A model generated the notes under the pieces. That model ran no database searches. It was not told where the DNA came from and saw only the letters and a list, made by a program, of their open reading frames with translations. From NCBI RefSeq assembly GCF_046630445.1, contig NC_092335.1, positions 317,116,001-317,180,000 of the forward strand: a stretch of DNA of 64,000 nucleotides, in the 5' to 3' direction. The first letter of the stretch is position 1; every line of letters starts with the position of its first letter. Position numbers and translations under genes: made by a program. Shown piece by piece: positions 35,459 through 51,066 of the stretch. This DNA is from Rutidosis leptorrhynchoides (taxonomy: Eukaryota; Streptophyta; Magnoliopsida; Asterales; Asteraceae).

Positions 35459-36452
35459 ACTACACTTATTACCAAATTTTAGCTACAATGTGGTGCATTT
35501 ATTAATTATCCTATTAGTTATAAATATAAAAATTATATAAGTTATCAAATTAATAGACTTTTCTGATTTTGCCCACGTTTCGAATAGCCAATAGATGCAG
35601 CAGGTAGCCAGGACCCTTTAAATCGGAAGCCCACAACTCGCCACTAACAAATCCAACTATTACTACGAACCAGAAAATTTTGGATGTCTATCAATTTAAC
35701 CGCTTAAAATAATTTTTTTTTTTTCGTTTGAAATTTTAGAGAAGAAATAGAAAATCTATGTCCTAAAAACTAGCGTGTCGAGAAATAAGAAAGAAAAAGA
35801 TTACGCGTCGAAAAACGTCGAAAAATAAAAATAAAAAAGTAGCGCGTCGTATCTTTAAAGGTACTAAAATTTATAAACAGCGTCGCAAAATTCTAAAGCA
35901 CCTAAATCTTAGTCTAAAAAAAAAGCACTTAAGGGATTTTACGGCAAAGCCTAAAAATCTAGAAATATAAAATAACTACAGCAAAAACAAATTTTAAAAC
36001 TAATTACGAACGACAAATATAAAATAAACGATACAACTACAAATTATAATAAAAATTCAAATTTTATAAAAATATTATTTTTATATTATTATTATATAAA
36101 AATATTAATCTATATAATTAATAACAATAATAATACAAATAAATAAAACTTGATATTACAAATAAATAATAAAACTAGATATTAATTATATTAAATAATA
36201 AAACCCTAAAAATTAAATATTATAATAATAATAATAAATAAAACCCTACTTCATAATTAATGTGTATCAGGTCAGGCCTGTCAGACCAGACTCCGCGATC
36301 GCTATGTGGTTTACCTATTTTTCTCCGAGATCGCGGAGATATGTAGGGGGCCAAAGCAGGTTCGTTTTTTTTTTATTTTATATAGTTTTTCTAAAAATTA
36401 TATAAAAATATTTATACAAATATATATTAAAAATTATAGCGTTTCGCCGATT
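35459..36452 (-). other. 5' leader of nested element
   Basis: No gene. The part 35500-35730 is nearly identical to 60570-60780 in the large Athila element (CCACAACTCGCCACTAACAA block). Reiterated GCGTCGAAA-type words lie at 35775-35880, and AT-rich filler follows. The paired near-palindromes at 36291-36338 lie close to the primer site. Confidence 0.65.
36291..36338. repeat. Paired 16-bp near-palindromes, nested leader
   Basis: CTCCGCGATCGCTATG (36291-36306) and CTCCGAGATCGCGGAG (36323-36338), starts exactly 32 bp apart. Together they show both halves of the ideal palindrome CTCCGCGATCGCGGAG. Confidence 0.75.
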
Positions 36453-36469
36453 CCCCGGCAGCGGCGCCA
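36453..36469 (-). other. Primer-binding site of nested element, tRNA-Asp type
   Basis: Minus strand TGGCGCCGCTGCCGGGG, which matches the 3' end of plant Asp tRNA with one mismatch. The LTR starts six bases away. Confidence 0.8.
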
Positions 36470-36475
36470 AAAACT

Positions 36476-38249
<1,774 letters not shown>

Positions 38250-39961
38250 GAACACAATAAAAATACTCATGTTGGTCGCATAATAAGTTTGTACTTCTGT
38301 CTAGCATGTTAAAGCATTTAAAATAAAGCATGTGTCTCACCCCAATATAAAAACATAAAAATGTAAAAGCGGAGCTATGAAATTCACCTTAAATAGTTGT
38401 TGAAGTATTCCACGCAAGAAAGGAAAGTAAATCAAGTAAGGGACCGAGATATCAACCTAGAGATAGAATGTACGATCAGATGTCGTCTAATAGACATAAG
38501 TATAGTAACTATACTAATGATAATGGTTTTCTAAAAGAAATTCCATTTTCGGAAAGGTTACTATCTGTGGAAAGTTTCCACTTTTAGTAACTTTCCAATT
38601 ATAGAAAGTTCGGGTTATAATCTTTAACAATACGTTGTACAACTATCTCAAATCTCGTTTCTATCATACAAGTCACTTGAATGATCAGTTGTTACCGGTT
38701 GCCCAGGATTCTTGACCAGAATCTATGTCATGGCATTCGAAATCCACAAGCGGTTCCCAAAAGGCAACAAGGACCACCCTAGGCCATATTTAGCGGTGAG
38801 GTTCATATATAGTGCACGTTATATTGATTATAACCTTCACATATTATGGGTGTATAAACTTTATTATATAACTAAGTTAATTATATATATAGTTACTATT
38901 AGTATTACATAACTATTAATAGTTTTATAATTATATGCGCATTATTATTCAAGCTATAATTACTATCTTAACTTAGATTAATTAATATCTACAATATACT
39001 AATCATTATCTCATACAATAAATATAACATAATTAGGAATATTATTTGTTATTTAATTTACAAGATACTTAATAATATAGTACTTTATTAACCCAATATT
39101 ATCCATAAATACCTAAATAATTAATTAAATACCTAATAATCATATACATAATTTTTATAGTCTTATTTAATTATAAAAATCAGTATAAAAATTTAAGAAA
39201 GTAATTTTATTACAATTTTGTATTTATATTTGTTTCAATTCTTAATTTAATCACAAAACAAGTTTAGTTTTACATAAAATACTAAATAAACCTAAATAAT
39301 TATTTTTAAAATTTTTATAAGTTTTTTATAGTTAAATAACCTGTAGAAAAATATTTATAAAAATATTTCTTTATTTTTACAATTATTTCCTTATTTACCT
39401 CCTGTTTACATAATAATAGTTTTTAATTACATAATAATTAATAATTCGACCCATAAATTAATTTTTATAATTTTCTCAGACCTTGAAAAATTTTATGAAA
39501 ACAAAAAAATTATTTATTTAATTTTATTTATTTTGTATATTTTTATTACAAATTTTATATGATTTTCGTCTTTAATTAGTATTTAATTCGTAATTAACTA
39601 CAAATAATATTCCAAAACTTATCATAATTATTTTTATAAGTACTACTACTGTTCTAAATAATTTCCAAACAAATACTACCGATGTGAATATTATTAACAA
39701 TTTAAAATAACAATTGTGTAAAAAAATACAAGAAATAAATAAAATGAATAAAAATAAATAAGAAAATGAAAAAGGAAAGTTACCTCAAGACTTCTTCAAG
39801 TTTTTAGATAGGGGATTTTGGTGTGATTTTTGAATGAGAAACTAGGAGTCTAGGGGTGTTTATATAGTGCAAGTATTAGAGTGCTAGTCAACATAAGGAT
39901 GTTCTAATTTATAATTTTATTTTATTTTATAATTATTTTAGTCAACAATAGGTGGTACTAG

Positions 39962-39995
<34 letters not shown>

Positions 39996-40042
39996 TTTAT
40001 TTTTAGTCAATATAAAGATGTAATTGTTTAAGATTCTTTAGT

Positions 40043-40198
<156 letters not shown>

Positions 40199-40512
40199 AA
40201 TTTACTACATGATAAGTATTATTTTCTTTTTACTAATTCATGACTTGTATTTATTTTTTTATTTAGTTCCTAATTGTTTTATTATTTATATAAATGTCAC
40301 TTTTTATTTATTACTTATAGATTAATAGTTATAATATTACAGGATTGCATAAATTTTAATTATCAGTGAGTGTCGACGAAAAGTTTATTATTTGGTCAAC
40401 GTTAAATCGATTGTGTATATAACAACCCTTAAATAATTAATACGTATAGTCAGGTAGTAAACCCTAGGGTCATTTCAGTAATTTCAGAAGTCGAAAAGTG
40501 AGGGTTGTTATA

Positions 40513-43299
40513 CTTAGGTATTTCAGTTTCTAAGGATAATATATTTATCTTAATACCTATCCACGTGATGGTATTTTTGAAATTGATATGCATAGTGTAA
40601 TTTCAAATGAGAATTCTGTGTATACCTACATCGTCAAAGTCTTCAAGCAAGACTTGAATAAGACCTATCTATGACATTGTCATATTGGTCATATAAACAA
40701 ACAATGCATTTCAAAACTCTAATCTAATGGACTTTTGGAATCAATTGAGTCGGAGTCATTTGATGTATGCGAGTCATGTTTATGTGAAAAGATGACAAAT
40801 GCTTCTTTCTCCGATTTAGGTAAAAGAGCTAAAGATCTTTTAGGACTAATACATACTGTTGTATGTAGCCCTTTAAGAACAATGTATAGATTTAGTTAAT
40901 TTTACTTCATTACATTTACTGATGAGTACAACAGCTATGATTATGTTCACTTGCTGAAACATAAACAAAAAGCTATTTTAACATTCAAAATTATTCTAAA
41001 ATGAAGTAGATAATCAACTTGGAAAGACCATTAAAGCACTTCGCTCCGATGGAGTAAGTAAGTTTATGAATCAAGAGTTTTTTGGACCACCTAAAGAATT
41101 GTGGGATTGTCTCATAGTTCACTCTACCTTACACACCACAACACGATGGTGTGTCTGAGTAAGAGGAATTGAACTTTACTTGATATAGTTTGATTTATGA
41201 TGAGTCTGATTTCTCTACTACCATCTTTTAGGGATATGCATGAGAGTCTGCTGCAGGCATACTCAATGTGATTCCAACTATGAAGGTAGAAAAGACACCA
41301 TATGAGTTATGGCATGGGAAGAATCCCAAGTTGTCTTATCTGAAAGTCTGGGGTTGTAAAGCATACGTGAAGCATGGCACTTCAAACAAATTAGAACCCA
41401 GAACTATCTAATGTTACTTTGTACGATACATAAAGGAAACAATAGGTTACTACTTTTACTACCAAGCTGAAGACAACGTGTTTTCTGCTCGGTCTGCTGA
41501 ATTCCTGGAAAGAGATCTTCTCTTACAAGAAGTCAGTGGGAGTAAAGTAGATCTTAATGAAATTCAAGTACTTTAAAGTAACATACCTTCAGTAAGCACT
41601 AGCAATCCACACATTGAAATTGAGCGCACTGTTGGTGAGCCAGAACGTGTTACGCCTACACTTTATAGATCTAGTAGAACTCATCGGATTATGAGGTTTA
41701 ATTATCTGATTAATTCAGATAAACCTCAACTAAGGGATTATGATGAACCCTCTAGCTGTGTGAGGTCATATCAGATCCTAAATCTGAAAATGACTAGATT
41801 CTATGAATACAGATATGCAGTCCATGAAGGATAATCAAGTATGAGACTTAATTGATCTTCTACCCAATTGTAAGATAATGAGGTAAAAAAAATGGGTCTT
41901 CAAAGGAAGACTGATATGGACGGTAATGTAAGCACTTTTAAAGCTCAATTGGTGACGAAAGGTTATGATGAAAGTTTTTCACCAGTCGCGAGCCTTAAAA
42001 CAATGAGGATACTTATTGCCATGGTTACTTTTCATGATAATAAAATATGGCTAATGGATGTCAAAACTGCTTTCCTAAATGGCGACCTAAGCGAGGACGT
42101 ATATATGGTTCAGCCGAAAGGGTTTATGAATCCTAAGCATCCTAATAAAGTATGCAAGCTTCTAAAATCCATTTATGGATTAAAGCAAGCATCCATGAGC
42201 TAGAATCTTAAGTTTAATGAGAAAATCAAAGTGTTTAATTTTTCTCAAAACCAAGATAAGCCCTGAGTTTACATTAGAGCTAGTGGGAGCAAAGTAGTCT
42301 TCTTGATCCTATATGTTGATGACATATTACTTATTAGAAATAACATTTCAACTTGCAAGATGTCAAGTCTTAGCTTTGAAAATGTATTTCCATAAAGGAT
42401 GTTGATGAAGCTACTTATATTATTGGAATGAGGATCTATACAATAGATCCAATTGGCTTATTGGTTTGAATCAAAGTACATACATTATCTTGCAGAGATT
42501 TAGCATACAAAACTCCAAGCATGGAGCTTTGCCAATGCAAAAGGGCATAACCTTGAGAGAGTCTCAAGAGTCCTATCACAACAGATGAGATGAGACAAAT
42601 GAAATGTATCACATATGCTTCGGCTATATGATCCATTATGTATGCCATGATATGTACTATACTCGATGTTTCGTTAGTTTTGAGTTTGACGAGTCATTGT
42701 CAACATAATCCAGGTGAAGTACATTGGATTGTTGTTAAGAATATTCTTTAGTATTTGCAGAGTACTAATGATATGTTCTTGGTTTACGGTGGTTTGGAAG
42801 AAGAGTTAAGTATTAAGTTTTATACTGATTCTAGTTTCCAAACTGATCAAGAAGATTCTCAATCCATTCACGTTGTTTCTTTGTCATGATGGGCAAGACA
42901 GTTGATTGGAAGAGCTCTAGGCAGAGCACTATTGAACAATCTACAAAAGCAGAATACATTGTTGACTGAGAAGCTGCTCAGAAAGCTGTCTGGATAAGGA
43001 AGTTTGTTGTTGTACTCAGGGTAGTACACACTACTAAATCTTCTATAAAATGTACTGTGATAGTTCGATTATTAATATACTTTCGAAAGAATCATATATA
43101 CATAAAAGTATCTGGCACATTCTTCAAAAATATTGACTACATTCATGAAGTCGTTAAGAGGAATGATATTAGTATTCTTAAGGTTCATACAGATGATACT
43201 GTGGCTGACCCGTTCACGAAGCCCATGATGCACAACAACCATGATGATCATGCTAGTAGTATTGGACTTCGTTATGCTGCTGATCTTTTTCATTTGTAA
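40513..43299 (+). pseudogene. pol: Copia pol (3' half of split element)
   Basis: Continues the copia element after the chromovirus. A GAG-pre-integrase zinc domain comes first (WHCHIGHI.., then CESCLCEKM, about 40660-40800). The integrase start follows, with the first catalytic Asp changed (HTVVCSPL where HTDVCGP is usual), and second Asp and Glu regions at about 41040 and 41150. Later motifs are SYLKVWGCKAYVKHG (41335), reverse transcriptase MDVKTAFLNGDLSEDVYM and SIYGLKQAS (41892-42203, closed by a TAG), catalytic YVDD (42312-42323), and the RNase H end HTDDTVADPFTKPM at 43180-43230, stopping at 43299. Dozens of stops and frameshifts are present. Sublineage is not assigned. Confidence 0.85.
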
Positions 43300-44143
43300 T
43301 TTAATATTTGGATATTTTTAGAACATTAAACAGTTTTATATTAATGAATTGATATATAGTTGGTATGATCGTTTTCATTTATATCACTTTGTTCTATATT
43401 AGCATGTTTAATCCATGAATAATTGTTGATTATTCAAAATCTTCATAATCGGTCATGTTATAGGAATAACATGAATTAAGATTAATGTGAAATTTTGGTT
43501 ATATTCATTGATGATGAATAGTTAACTTGTTGAGACCAAAATTCATATGTATTCATTGATGATGAATATTGAAATGACCCAACCATGAGATGTCACTACA
43601 TGGATCATAGTCAGTAGTGAATCTTTTAGTGATTATGTCTTTGTATCCTTAGACTTGAGATGCACGCCCGTCTTAATGAGTGTAGCATTGTACTTTGATA
43701 TGGTTAAACGCTGTCCTGAATAAGGCTGTTATAAAGGCCATTATTAGGTAAAATGTAAAGCTCGTGATAGACACGTGTATGCAATATAGGATTTGTTCCT
43801 CTAAAATGTTTGGAGTTAGATACTTTTTGAGCTCCTCGATGAATGAATAAGATATTTGTGTAGCCGCACCCAGATGTAATTAAGATGATACTTAATTAAT
43901 TTGGTGATCTAATTCAGTTCTAAGATCGAGAAACAAAATTGTTAAACAAATGAGAATGACCGATGATCCATATCTCAAGTTTAACTAAAGTATCTGAAAC
44001 AAAAGGACGAATGACATTTAAAACTTACCATAAACAGTTTCGAGAAACTACCCTCACATGAATTTGGGGACAATGACGTGTTGCTAGACGCTTACCATTA
44101 TTTGTATAGTTACTTAGTGTTGTGTCATGCACAAGTGGGAGTC
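43300..44143 (+). other. Copia 3' non-coding region and polypurine tract
   Basis: No gene. A TTGATGATGAATA-containing segment occurs twice (about 43507 and 43557). The polypurine tract ACAAGTGGGAGTC lies at 44131-44143, directly against the LTR. Confidence 0.65.
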
Positions 44144-45300
44144 TATAGGATTAATGTGCAATGTACAACATATAACTATATGGCCAACTTCATTTGAGCC
44201 TTCGGGGTCACACAAATATACATCGAGACGTCAAATAAAATATATATATGATGTATATATATTACTCAAGTAACAAAATAGTAAATCGAAATTAATTCAT
44301 TTACTATTCATATGAATAGTAAATGAAACGAAATTAATTAATTTACTATTCACATGAAAGTGACATGATAGAAATTATTAATTATAAGTTACATAACATA
44401 CCCCTAAAGTATTTGAGAAATACGACTTTTTAAATATATAAGATTTTCAAAATCAACTTGGTTGGTGAATGATTGTACTCCGTATCTTTAAAAACGTGTA
44501 TCAAAAGATTGGTTTACTTTGGCTATATATATATTATTTGATATTCATTCATTCGGTGCGATAAGTGACACACCAAAAGCACCTTGTTGCTTTAATTTGG
44601 TCTTATCCCATTTCCTTCTTTAAGAACCGAACAAAAATACACCCTTGAATTATTGTTTTAATTTTCTTAAATAAAACAAACAAGTTCATGTTCCTTGTGC
44701 TCATAATTCGGGAATGATACAAGGAAACGAAGATGAATCAACATACGGAGTATTACTATTTTATTGTTTCAATAAATTAATCAAAGGTTGATTAATTTGT
44801 TACTTGAGTTTGGACTAACATCCATTGACGTTGTTTGAAGTGTAGTGTGGACTATCCAAAGAGACGGTCATACTTTTGATCGTAAGTTTCTCTCCGTCTC
44901 ATCAATTTCTCCAAGAAAGGTATATCGTTAACTCTTCTTTTGTTTTATATTCATGACAATTATTATGGTGTAATTGGATCTTTGTGATCGTTAATCATGT
45001 GCATGTTTTATTAAATTTAAATATATGAATATTTAATTTTGTAAATGGTTTATAAAATAATAATTGATTATTATTTTAAGGGGGATGATTCTCACACACA
45101 CTTTTTTGATCCTCACACACCTATTTTAACCTTTTACTCTTCTAATAATACTCAATTGGTGTGTGAGGATCAAAAAAGTGTGTGTGAGAATCATCCCCCT
45201 TATTTTAACTATCCGCTGCGTTAATCTGATTTAAAAGTACACACGATTTTTCAATAAGTTTATCATCCTACATATACTGTCCAATTACTGACGTGATACA
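44144..45300 (+). repeat. Copia LTR (3' of the split element)
   Basis: Starts TATAGGATTAATG (TG expected; one base changed) and ends GACGTGATACA, followed by TGGTGTCAAAGTAGAG, which resembles a primer site. A primer-site-like sequence after a 3' LTR suggests that another, joined copy once followed. The first 790 bp match the array at 10094-13610. The last part is different and lacks the segment found at 11905-12730. A MITE is inserted at 45080-45199. Confidence 0.7.
45080..45199. mobile_element. Mutator-like MITE with perfect inverted arms
   Basis: 120 bp, made of two perfectly complementary 42-bp arms (opening GGGGGATGATTCTCACACAC) around a 36-bp loop. It is flanked by a perfect 9-bp duplication TTATTTTAA (45071-45079 and 45200-45208). 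A 9-bp duplication is the length expected for Mutator-type insertion. It is non-coding and fold-back, and very young by arm identity. Confidence 0.9.
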
Positions 45301-46547
45301 TGGTGTCAAAGTAGAGGTTTCAAATGGTGATTATGTGTTAAGCAAGTTTAATATTTGATGAAGTTTCAGTGAGTACACCAACTTTTTACTACTAAATACA
45401 TACATTAGTAAACAAATAGCAATTATTTGTAAGTGTTTATTTCTTTATACATTTCTATTTAATTAAGTACTTGTAATTAAATATGAGGAGGATTCAGGTA
45501 CAAAAGACGGGGTAGACGAACCTATTATATATCAGTAGTTTACGTTGAGTGCGGTAGTTACACGAAAGCCATGACTTGCAAGTTTAAAAATTTGATTTTC
45601 GAATGTCGTTTATGATCAAGCACAGTCCAAGGGGTTCGGTCTACACTCGGGTCAACAAATGAGAGGAATTTAAGGGTCATTCGAGTTTAACTCTCTTGTC
45701 CGGTGTACCGTGAATAACCCAGTGTTACATTATGATCTCACGGGGGTGGTTAAATGCCGATCCACCATCGTCGGATTAGTCGGTAATTGATGGCTCAATG
45801 GTGGTATTTAGAGTTTATGTTCATAGAACGTTACCTGTAAATGTAAGTAGAGATTATGATGTTGATTCCTGTAGCGCGGGTTTAAATCCTAATGAAGATG
45901 ATATGATCCGTATAATATTACCAAAATGTATTTTGTGTGTGTCCTTCGTAATGAAGGTTTGATGTTCTATTTATAGCTAGCCACCTTTGTCCCGTAGTAC
46001 CAAGTAATAGGGCTAAGGGAACATGCTTTTGCCACGTCGTACTAATTGGTCGGATAAAGCTAAAAAGTATAAGTGGTCCCCAAGCAATTTAACAACTGTC
46101 CTACAGACTGCAATGCTTTTTATTGGTCGTATATTCTTAGGATCGTGTCAACCATCTGAGGTACCTTTCATTGGCTTAATACCTTGCTTGCAATCTGTAC
46201 GATGTGGTCGTTAGTTCATCTTCTTGGCAACCCCTCATTTAGCGCTGATGACGAAGGTCATGTAAGCGCATCTTTTAGATGCACTAGCGAGTTATGCGCG
46301 CATCATGCTTCTGGAGATTTGCGCTATATGTGAGCGGAAGTGGGACGCTCAGAATTCCATACACGATGTCTTTGTTATGCACGTGCAGGTCATGTGCGAT
46401 GCGTGTATACGAAGTATGTGATTATGTACATCATTAAGTCACCTCAGTTCGATATTAAGCGCGAGCATTGCACGTGATGTCGAACTCAGCTGTGCCATAA
46501 CTTATTGTGTTCATTAAATGGGAAGTGATAGTTACTTCCAACGTAGT
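45301..46547. other. Unassigned repeat sequence between elements
   Basis: No convincing gene. It begins with a primer-site-like stretch that follows the copia LTR. The part 45600-46540 is GC-richer and reads like an old LTR (TATTTATAGC near 45968 could be its TATA region; GATAGTTACTTCCAACG near its end). The 63-codon open frame at 46023-46214 has no family pattern. Confidence 0.4.
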
Positions 46548-47468
46548 TGATGTTATGCGAGGTGTATACAAAATAGTTATATTTTTACTACAAAATACGA
46601 TACAATTTTACACAAGTTATTTATTTATTTATAGAGTGGATATACCTAAACCTTGCTACAACACTTATAGGCAGTGTACCTAATCATACAGTAGTGTAGT
46701 TTTTAGTAAGTCCGGTTCGTTCCACAGGGATCTTAGCCAAGTTTAACGCTATATTTTTATAAACTATATTTGTAAAAATATAAATATATATATAAGTAGT
46801 ATTATTATTATAAAAAGGGGGGTTTTTACCGTTTAATGACCGGTTTGTCGATTTTAAAACTTTAGTCGCAGTTAAAACCTAATGTAAAATATTAAATATA
46901 TAAAGACTTAATTTAAAGCGTAAAGTAAATAACAATAATTAAAGTCCAATAAATTAAAGTGCGATAAATAAAATGACAATAAATAAAATTGCGATAAAAG
47001 TACGATAATTAAAATGATAATAAATTAAAGTGCGATAATTAAAAGTGCAATTAAATATGAAATAAAGGAATTATGCTTATTTAAACTTCCGTAATCATGA
47101 TGTTTGACGTGTTGATTTTAGTTTATTCCCATGGGTTAATTGTCCTTTTCCTGGATTATTCAATATGTCCGTCTGGTTTTTGTCCATAACAGTCCATCAG
47201 TCATAAATATAAAGTGCGAGTATCCTCGTCAAATTATCCTTATATCCGAAGTCAAATATTCCAACTAATTGGAGACTTAAACTATAATTACACCAAGTGT
47301 CCTTGTATATAATTCACCCCTATTTTAATAAGTCGATTGACTATTAATCCATTCCCGTGTCCAGTTAAATGAACGATTATTAGTACTTATAAATATCCCG
47401 CCCATCGTGTCCGATCGAGTGTATGTGGTTATTTATAGGTACGTCCAATTGTAAATCTTTATATTAAA

Positions 47469-48140
47469 TTAACAAACTATCATTTAATTAAACAAATATA
47501 AAGCCCATTAATAGCCCATAGTCTAATTTACAAAAGTGTCGTTCTTTTGTCCAAACCCCAATTATGGTACAAAGCCCAATTACCCCATCTTAAATATTTA
47601 GCCCAACATCACGATTACTTCGGCTTAAATAAGCATAATAATAACTTAGCTACGAGACATTAATTTAAAAATGTTGAACATAACTTAAAATGATTAATAA
47701 TAGCGTAGCGTTACACGGACAGAATTTTGACTTACACCCTTACAACATTCGCTAACATACCCTTATTATTAAAATTAAAATTAAAATTAAAATTAAAATT
47801 AAAATTAACAAACTATCATTTAATTAAACAAATATAAAGCCCATTAATAGCCCATAGTCTAATTTCTAAAAGTGTCGTTCTTTTGTCCAAACCCTAATTA
47901 TGGTACAAAGCCCAATTACCCCATCTTAAATATTTAGCCCAACATCACGATTACTTCGGCTTAAATAAGCATAATAATAACTTAGCTACGAGACATTAAT
48001 TTAAAAATATTGAACATAACTTACAATGATTAATAATAGCATAGCGTTACACGGACAGAATTTTGACTTACACCCTTACAACATTCGCTAACATACCCTT
48101 ATTATTAAAATTAAAATTAAATTATTAAAATTAAAATTAA
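47469..48140. repeat. 336-bp tandem duplication within Athila LTR
   Basis: Two head-to-tail copies differ at only a few positions. The right LTR has one copy (from about 62893). The duplication therefore arose after insertion, or in the donor by slippage between the ATTAAA-type arrays that bound it. Confidence 0.85.
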
Positions 48141-48183
48141 AATTAAAATTAAAATTAAAATTAAAATTAAAATTATAATTATA

Positions 48184-48309
<126 letters not shown>

Positions 48310-48391
48310 GTGAGATTGAGAGATAGAGAAAAAGGTGTAAACATTTGATCAAAAACTGCGAAATTTATAGGATGTCACTTGATTCTGTTCA

Positions 48392-48439
48392 CCATGCGAT
48401 CGCATGGGTTTATAACTGCCATGCCATGCGATCGCATGG
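48392..48439. repeat. Paired perfect 16-bp palindromes, Athila 3' LTR
   Basis: CCATGCGATCGCATGG occurs twice (48392-48407 and 48424-48439) with a 16-bp spacer, starts 32 bp apart. Both are perfect dyads. Confidence 0.9.
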
Positions 48440-48899
48440 CCCCCTGGGACAGCTCACATTTGGTTGTTTTCTTCTTGCCTACGGTTTTATATAATAATAT
48501 AATATATATATAATTTTAAGAATTAATTATATATTATATTATATTCATGTGCATAGTTGACTTGTAATTTTTAGTCCGTTGCGTCGAGCGTTGAGAGTTG
48601 ACTCTGGTCCCGGTTCCGGATTTTCAAACGTCCTTTCGTACAATTTAATATCTTGTATTTTGCGGCTTGTACTCTTCTAATTTTGAGACGTTTCTCACCA
48701 ATAATTTGAACCACTTTGATTGTACTTTGTGCTTTTTAGGTTTTTGGTCATTTGCATCTTCAATTCGTCGAATCTGTCTTTTGTCTTCACTTTTTATTAT
48801 ACAAACGAATATCACTTGTAAAGAGAATAATTACAACTAAAAGCTTGTCTTTCTTGAGGAGTAATGCTATGAAATATATGTTCGTTTTTAGCATTATCA

Positions 48900-51066
48900 A
48901 ATATTCCCACACTTGAGCGTTGCTTGTCCTCAAGCAATATAGTCTTGAAATAAAAATACTAGAATCACTTCTTTATTCTTCACACTTTGTACATCAGTGA
49001 TTTCTATACGGCAGTATGAACAATGATAATAACGATGTGGTTTACAGTCCCACATGACTATGAAAATTTAGATCCTTTAAGGAAACTGGATCTTTATGAA
49101 AACATTTGATCTTTTGAAAATCAAATCTAGCTTTTACCCTAAATAAGTTTTCCAGAATAACCCTTCACCGGTATTTGCGAAATTATTTTTGTGGGTTTTG
49201 TGGGTTTTGTGGGTTTCAGATTTGAAAATTTTAGCTCAAAACTTATGGTTTTATGTCACCCACTTGCTAACCTTGTATTGGGAAAGCAACACGTCCAGTT
49301 TACTTGCTCCGTATATTACCTTTCGGTAAACTACCGTCCGGTTGTAAAGGAAAGCGTTGAACAAGTAACTGTTAAGGCAATGTCCCGTGACATGCTTTTA
49401 ATTATGGTCTATAACGTGTCGGATGCAATTACTATCCTTTGTATGAGCAATAGTAAAGATCACCCTATAGTTTTTCGGTCTGGCACAAGGTCCTGTCTTC
49501 GACCATGCTATGCAACCACCGTTCTTACGGTTGACACCCGATTTGATTCAGGTGACCTAATGAATTCCAGGTGAATTCCTAGGATTTTACGTTCAATGGT
49601 AATGAACGCATTAAAAATGGGTTTTCAGAAAATAAATCGGTTTGTAATTTGATCAAAATATTTTCTCGTTCAAGCTTGAGTTTAGATATCATCGAATTCC
49701 ATGAGTTTGTAATTCTCAATCTTTAAAAATCAATCTCAAGGATTGTGTAATATCAGTCTTAAAAGCTGATTTTTGATCTTTAAGGAGATTATCCTTTCTG
49801 GGGATCTGATTCATTAGTCTTATCAAGCTAATTTGCTCGGCGTCCTCTTCATTTTACGAGACAGATTCTTTCATGGTTAGGATAAGTCTGACCACTTGGC
49901 GACCCTGTTTGATGCTGAGGTCCGTGGATTTCCAGCTGATTTTTGAGAAAACTTTTCAAGGTTTTTCGTAGACTCTACAACTGGTCTAGACGACAACTTC
50001 CTGACTTAAATCAAGAAGCGTGTGTATTTTTCGGAAGACTTTACTTCCTTTTAATGATGGAATTGATTCATCGTGTAGATCCATCTTTCTTTCAAATATA
50101 TTATAAGAAATTGGGTAAAACTGATAAAATTGTCCAAAACAAAAGTATCTTTAGATATTTGTACAAAAATATGTGATATATGTTTTAAATAACTTGGTAA
50201 ATTTTTCCCACACTTGGCTTTTATTTTCCTTTCTTTGCCTTTTTATTATCCGCTATTCCATTTTAAATGAATTCTAACATTTTGGGTTGTTTCATAATTT
50301 ATGTTCTTTCCGAGGTAACAATAATTTCAGTGTTAACACCTAGTTTTACCGTTCATAAATATGTATAAACATGATTTTAAATTCATTTAATTGAAAATTT
50401 TAAAAATTTTACTAGAATTGGGTAGTCTGTATATAAGACTAGGGCTGTTCTTTATTATCAGAGAGCACTAGATTCTAATACAACTACTGCGTTACTAGTA
50501 TTTTTAATGGTAACCAAGTGTATAAGTTAAAATTTTAAAAATCCGAAAGAATTTAATCCCTTCCCACACTTATGATCTTGCAATGCCCTCATTTGCAAGA
50601 AATCAGTAACAATTTAAATTATTGAGGGTGATTAGTGTAGAAAAATGATTAAATTTTACCAAAGTTTCCAAACATATTGGCGTTTGTTTGCTGAATGATA
50701 AATGGTGCACATCATTTGTTCATTCCGTCTTGTTGTTACATCACATTTGTTTTTCGTTTTGTCGTCAAAATTAGTAGCTTTTGTTGAACTTAATGCCAGT
50801 CTTTGAAAATGCGCTGTTTTACCCTGTTGTGTATATGAAATAAAATACATACAATATAAATATAAACATGCATGGTAATTTGAAATGGGACTTAAAATCC
50901 CACTTTTAAATCAAATATAAAATATTAGTACAACAAAATAAAAATATTAAAAATTACATAAAAGTATCACAATATAATATGTTTAAACATAAATAAATAA
51001 AAATAATAAAAAGATAAAAATCATAGAAATCACCAACAGGAACTATATCAATCTGGATAGGGGTTC
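48900..51066 (-). other. 3' non-coding region and polypurine tract of Athila element
   Basis: The polypurine tract AAGTGTGGGAATATT (minus strand, 48900-48914) abuts the LTR. No gene is recognised. The stretch 48900-50850 is collinear with 32513-34327 of the nested non-autonomous element, and 50850-51066 is AT-rich. Open frames such as 49191-49574 lie on the opposite strand in this conserved non-coding block and have no family pattern. Confidence 0.65.

Noticed and set aside
49191-50176. Plus-strand open frames of 127 and 77 aa in the Athila 3' region
   Set aside because: Also partly open in the paralogous block (32786-33016) but interrupted there, opposite in sense to the element, with no protein pattern. 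Treated as conserved non-coding sequence.
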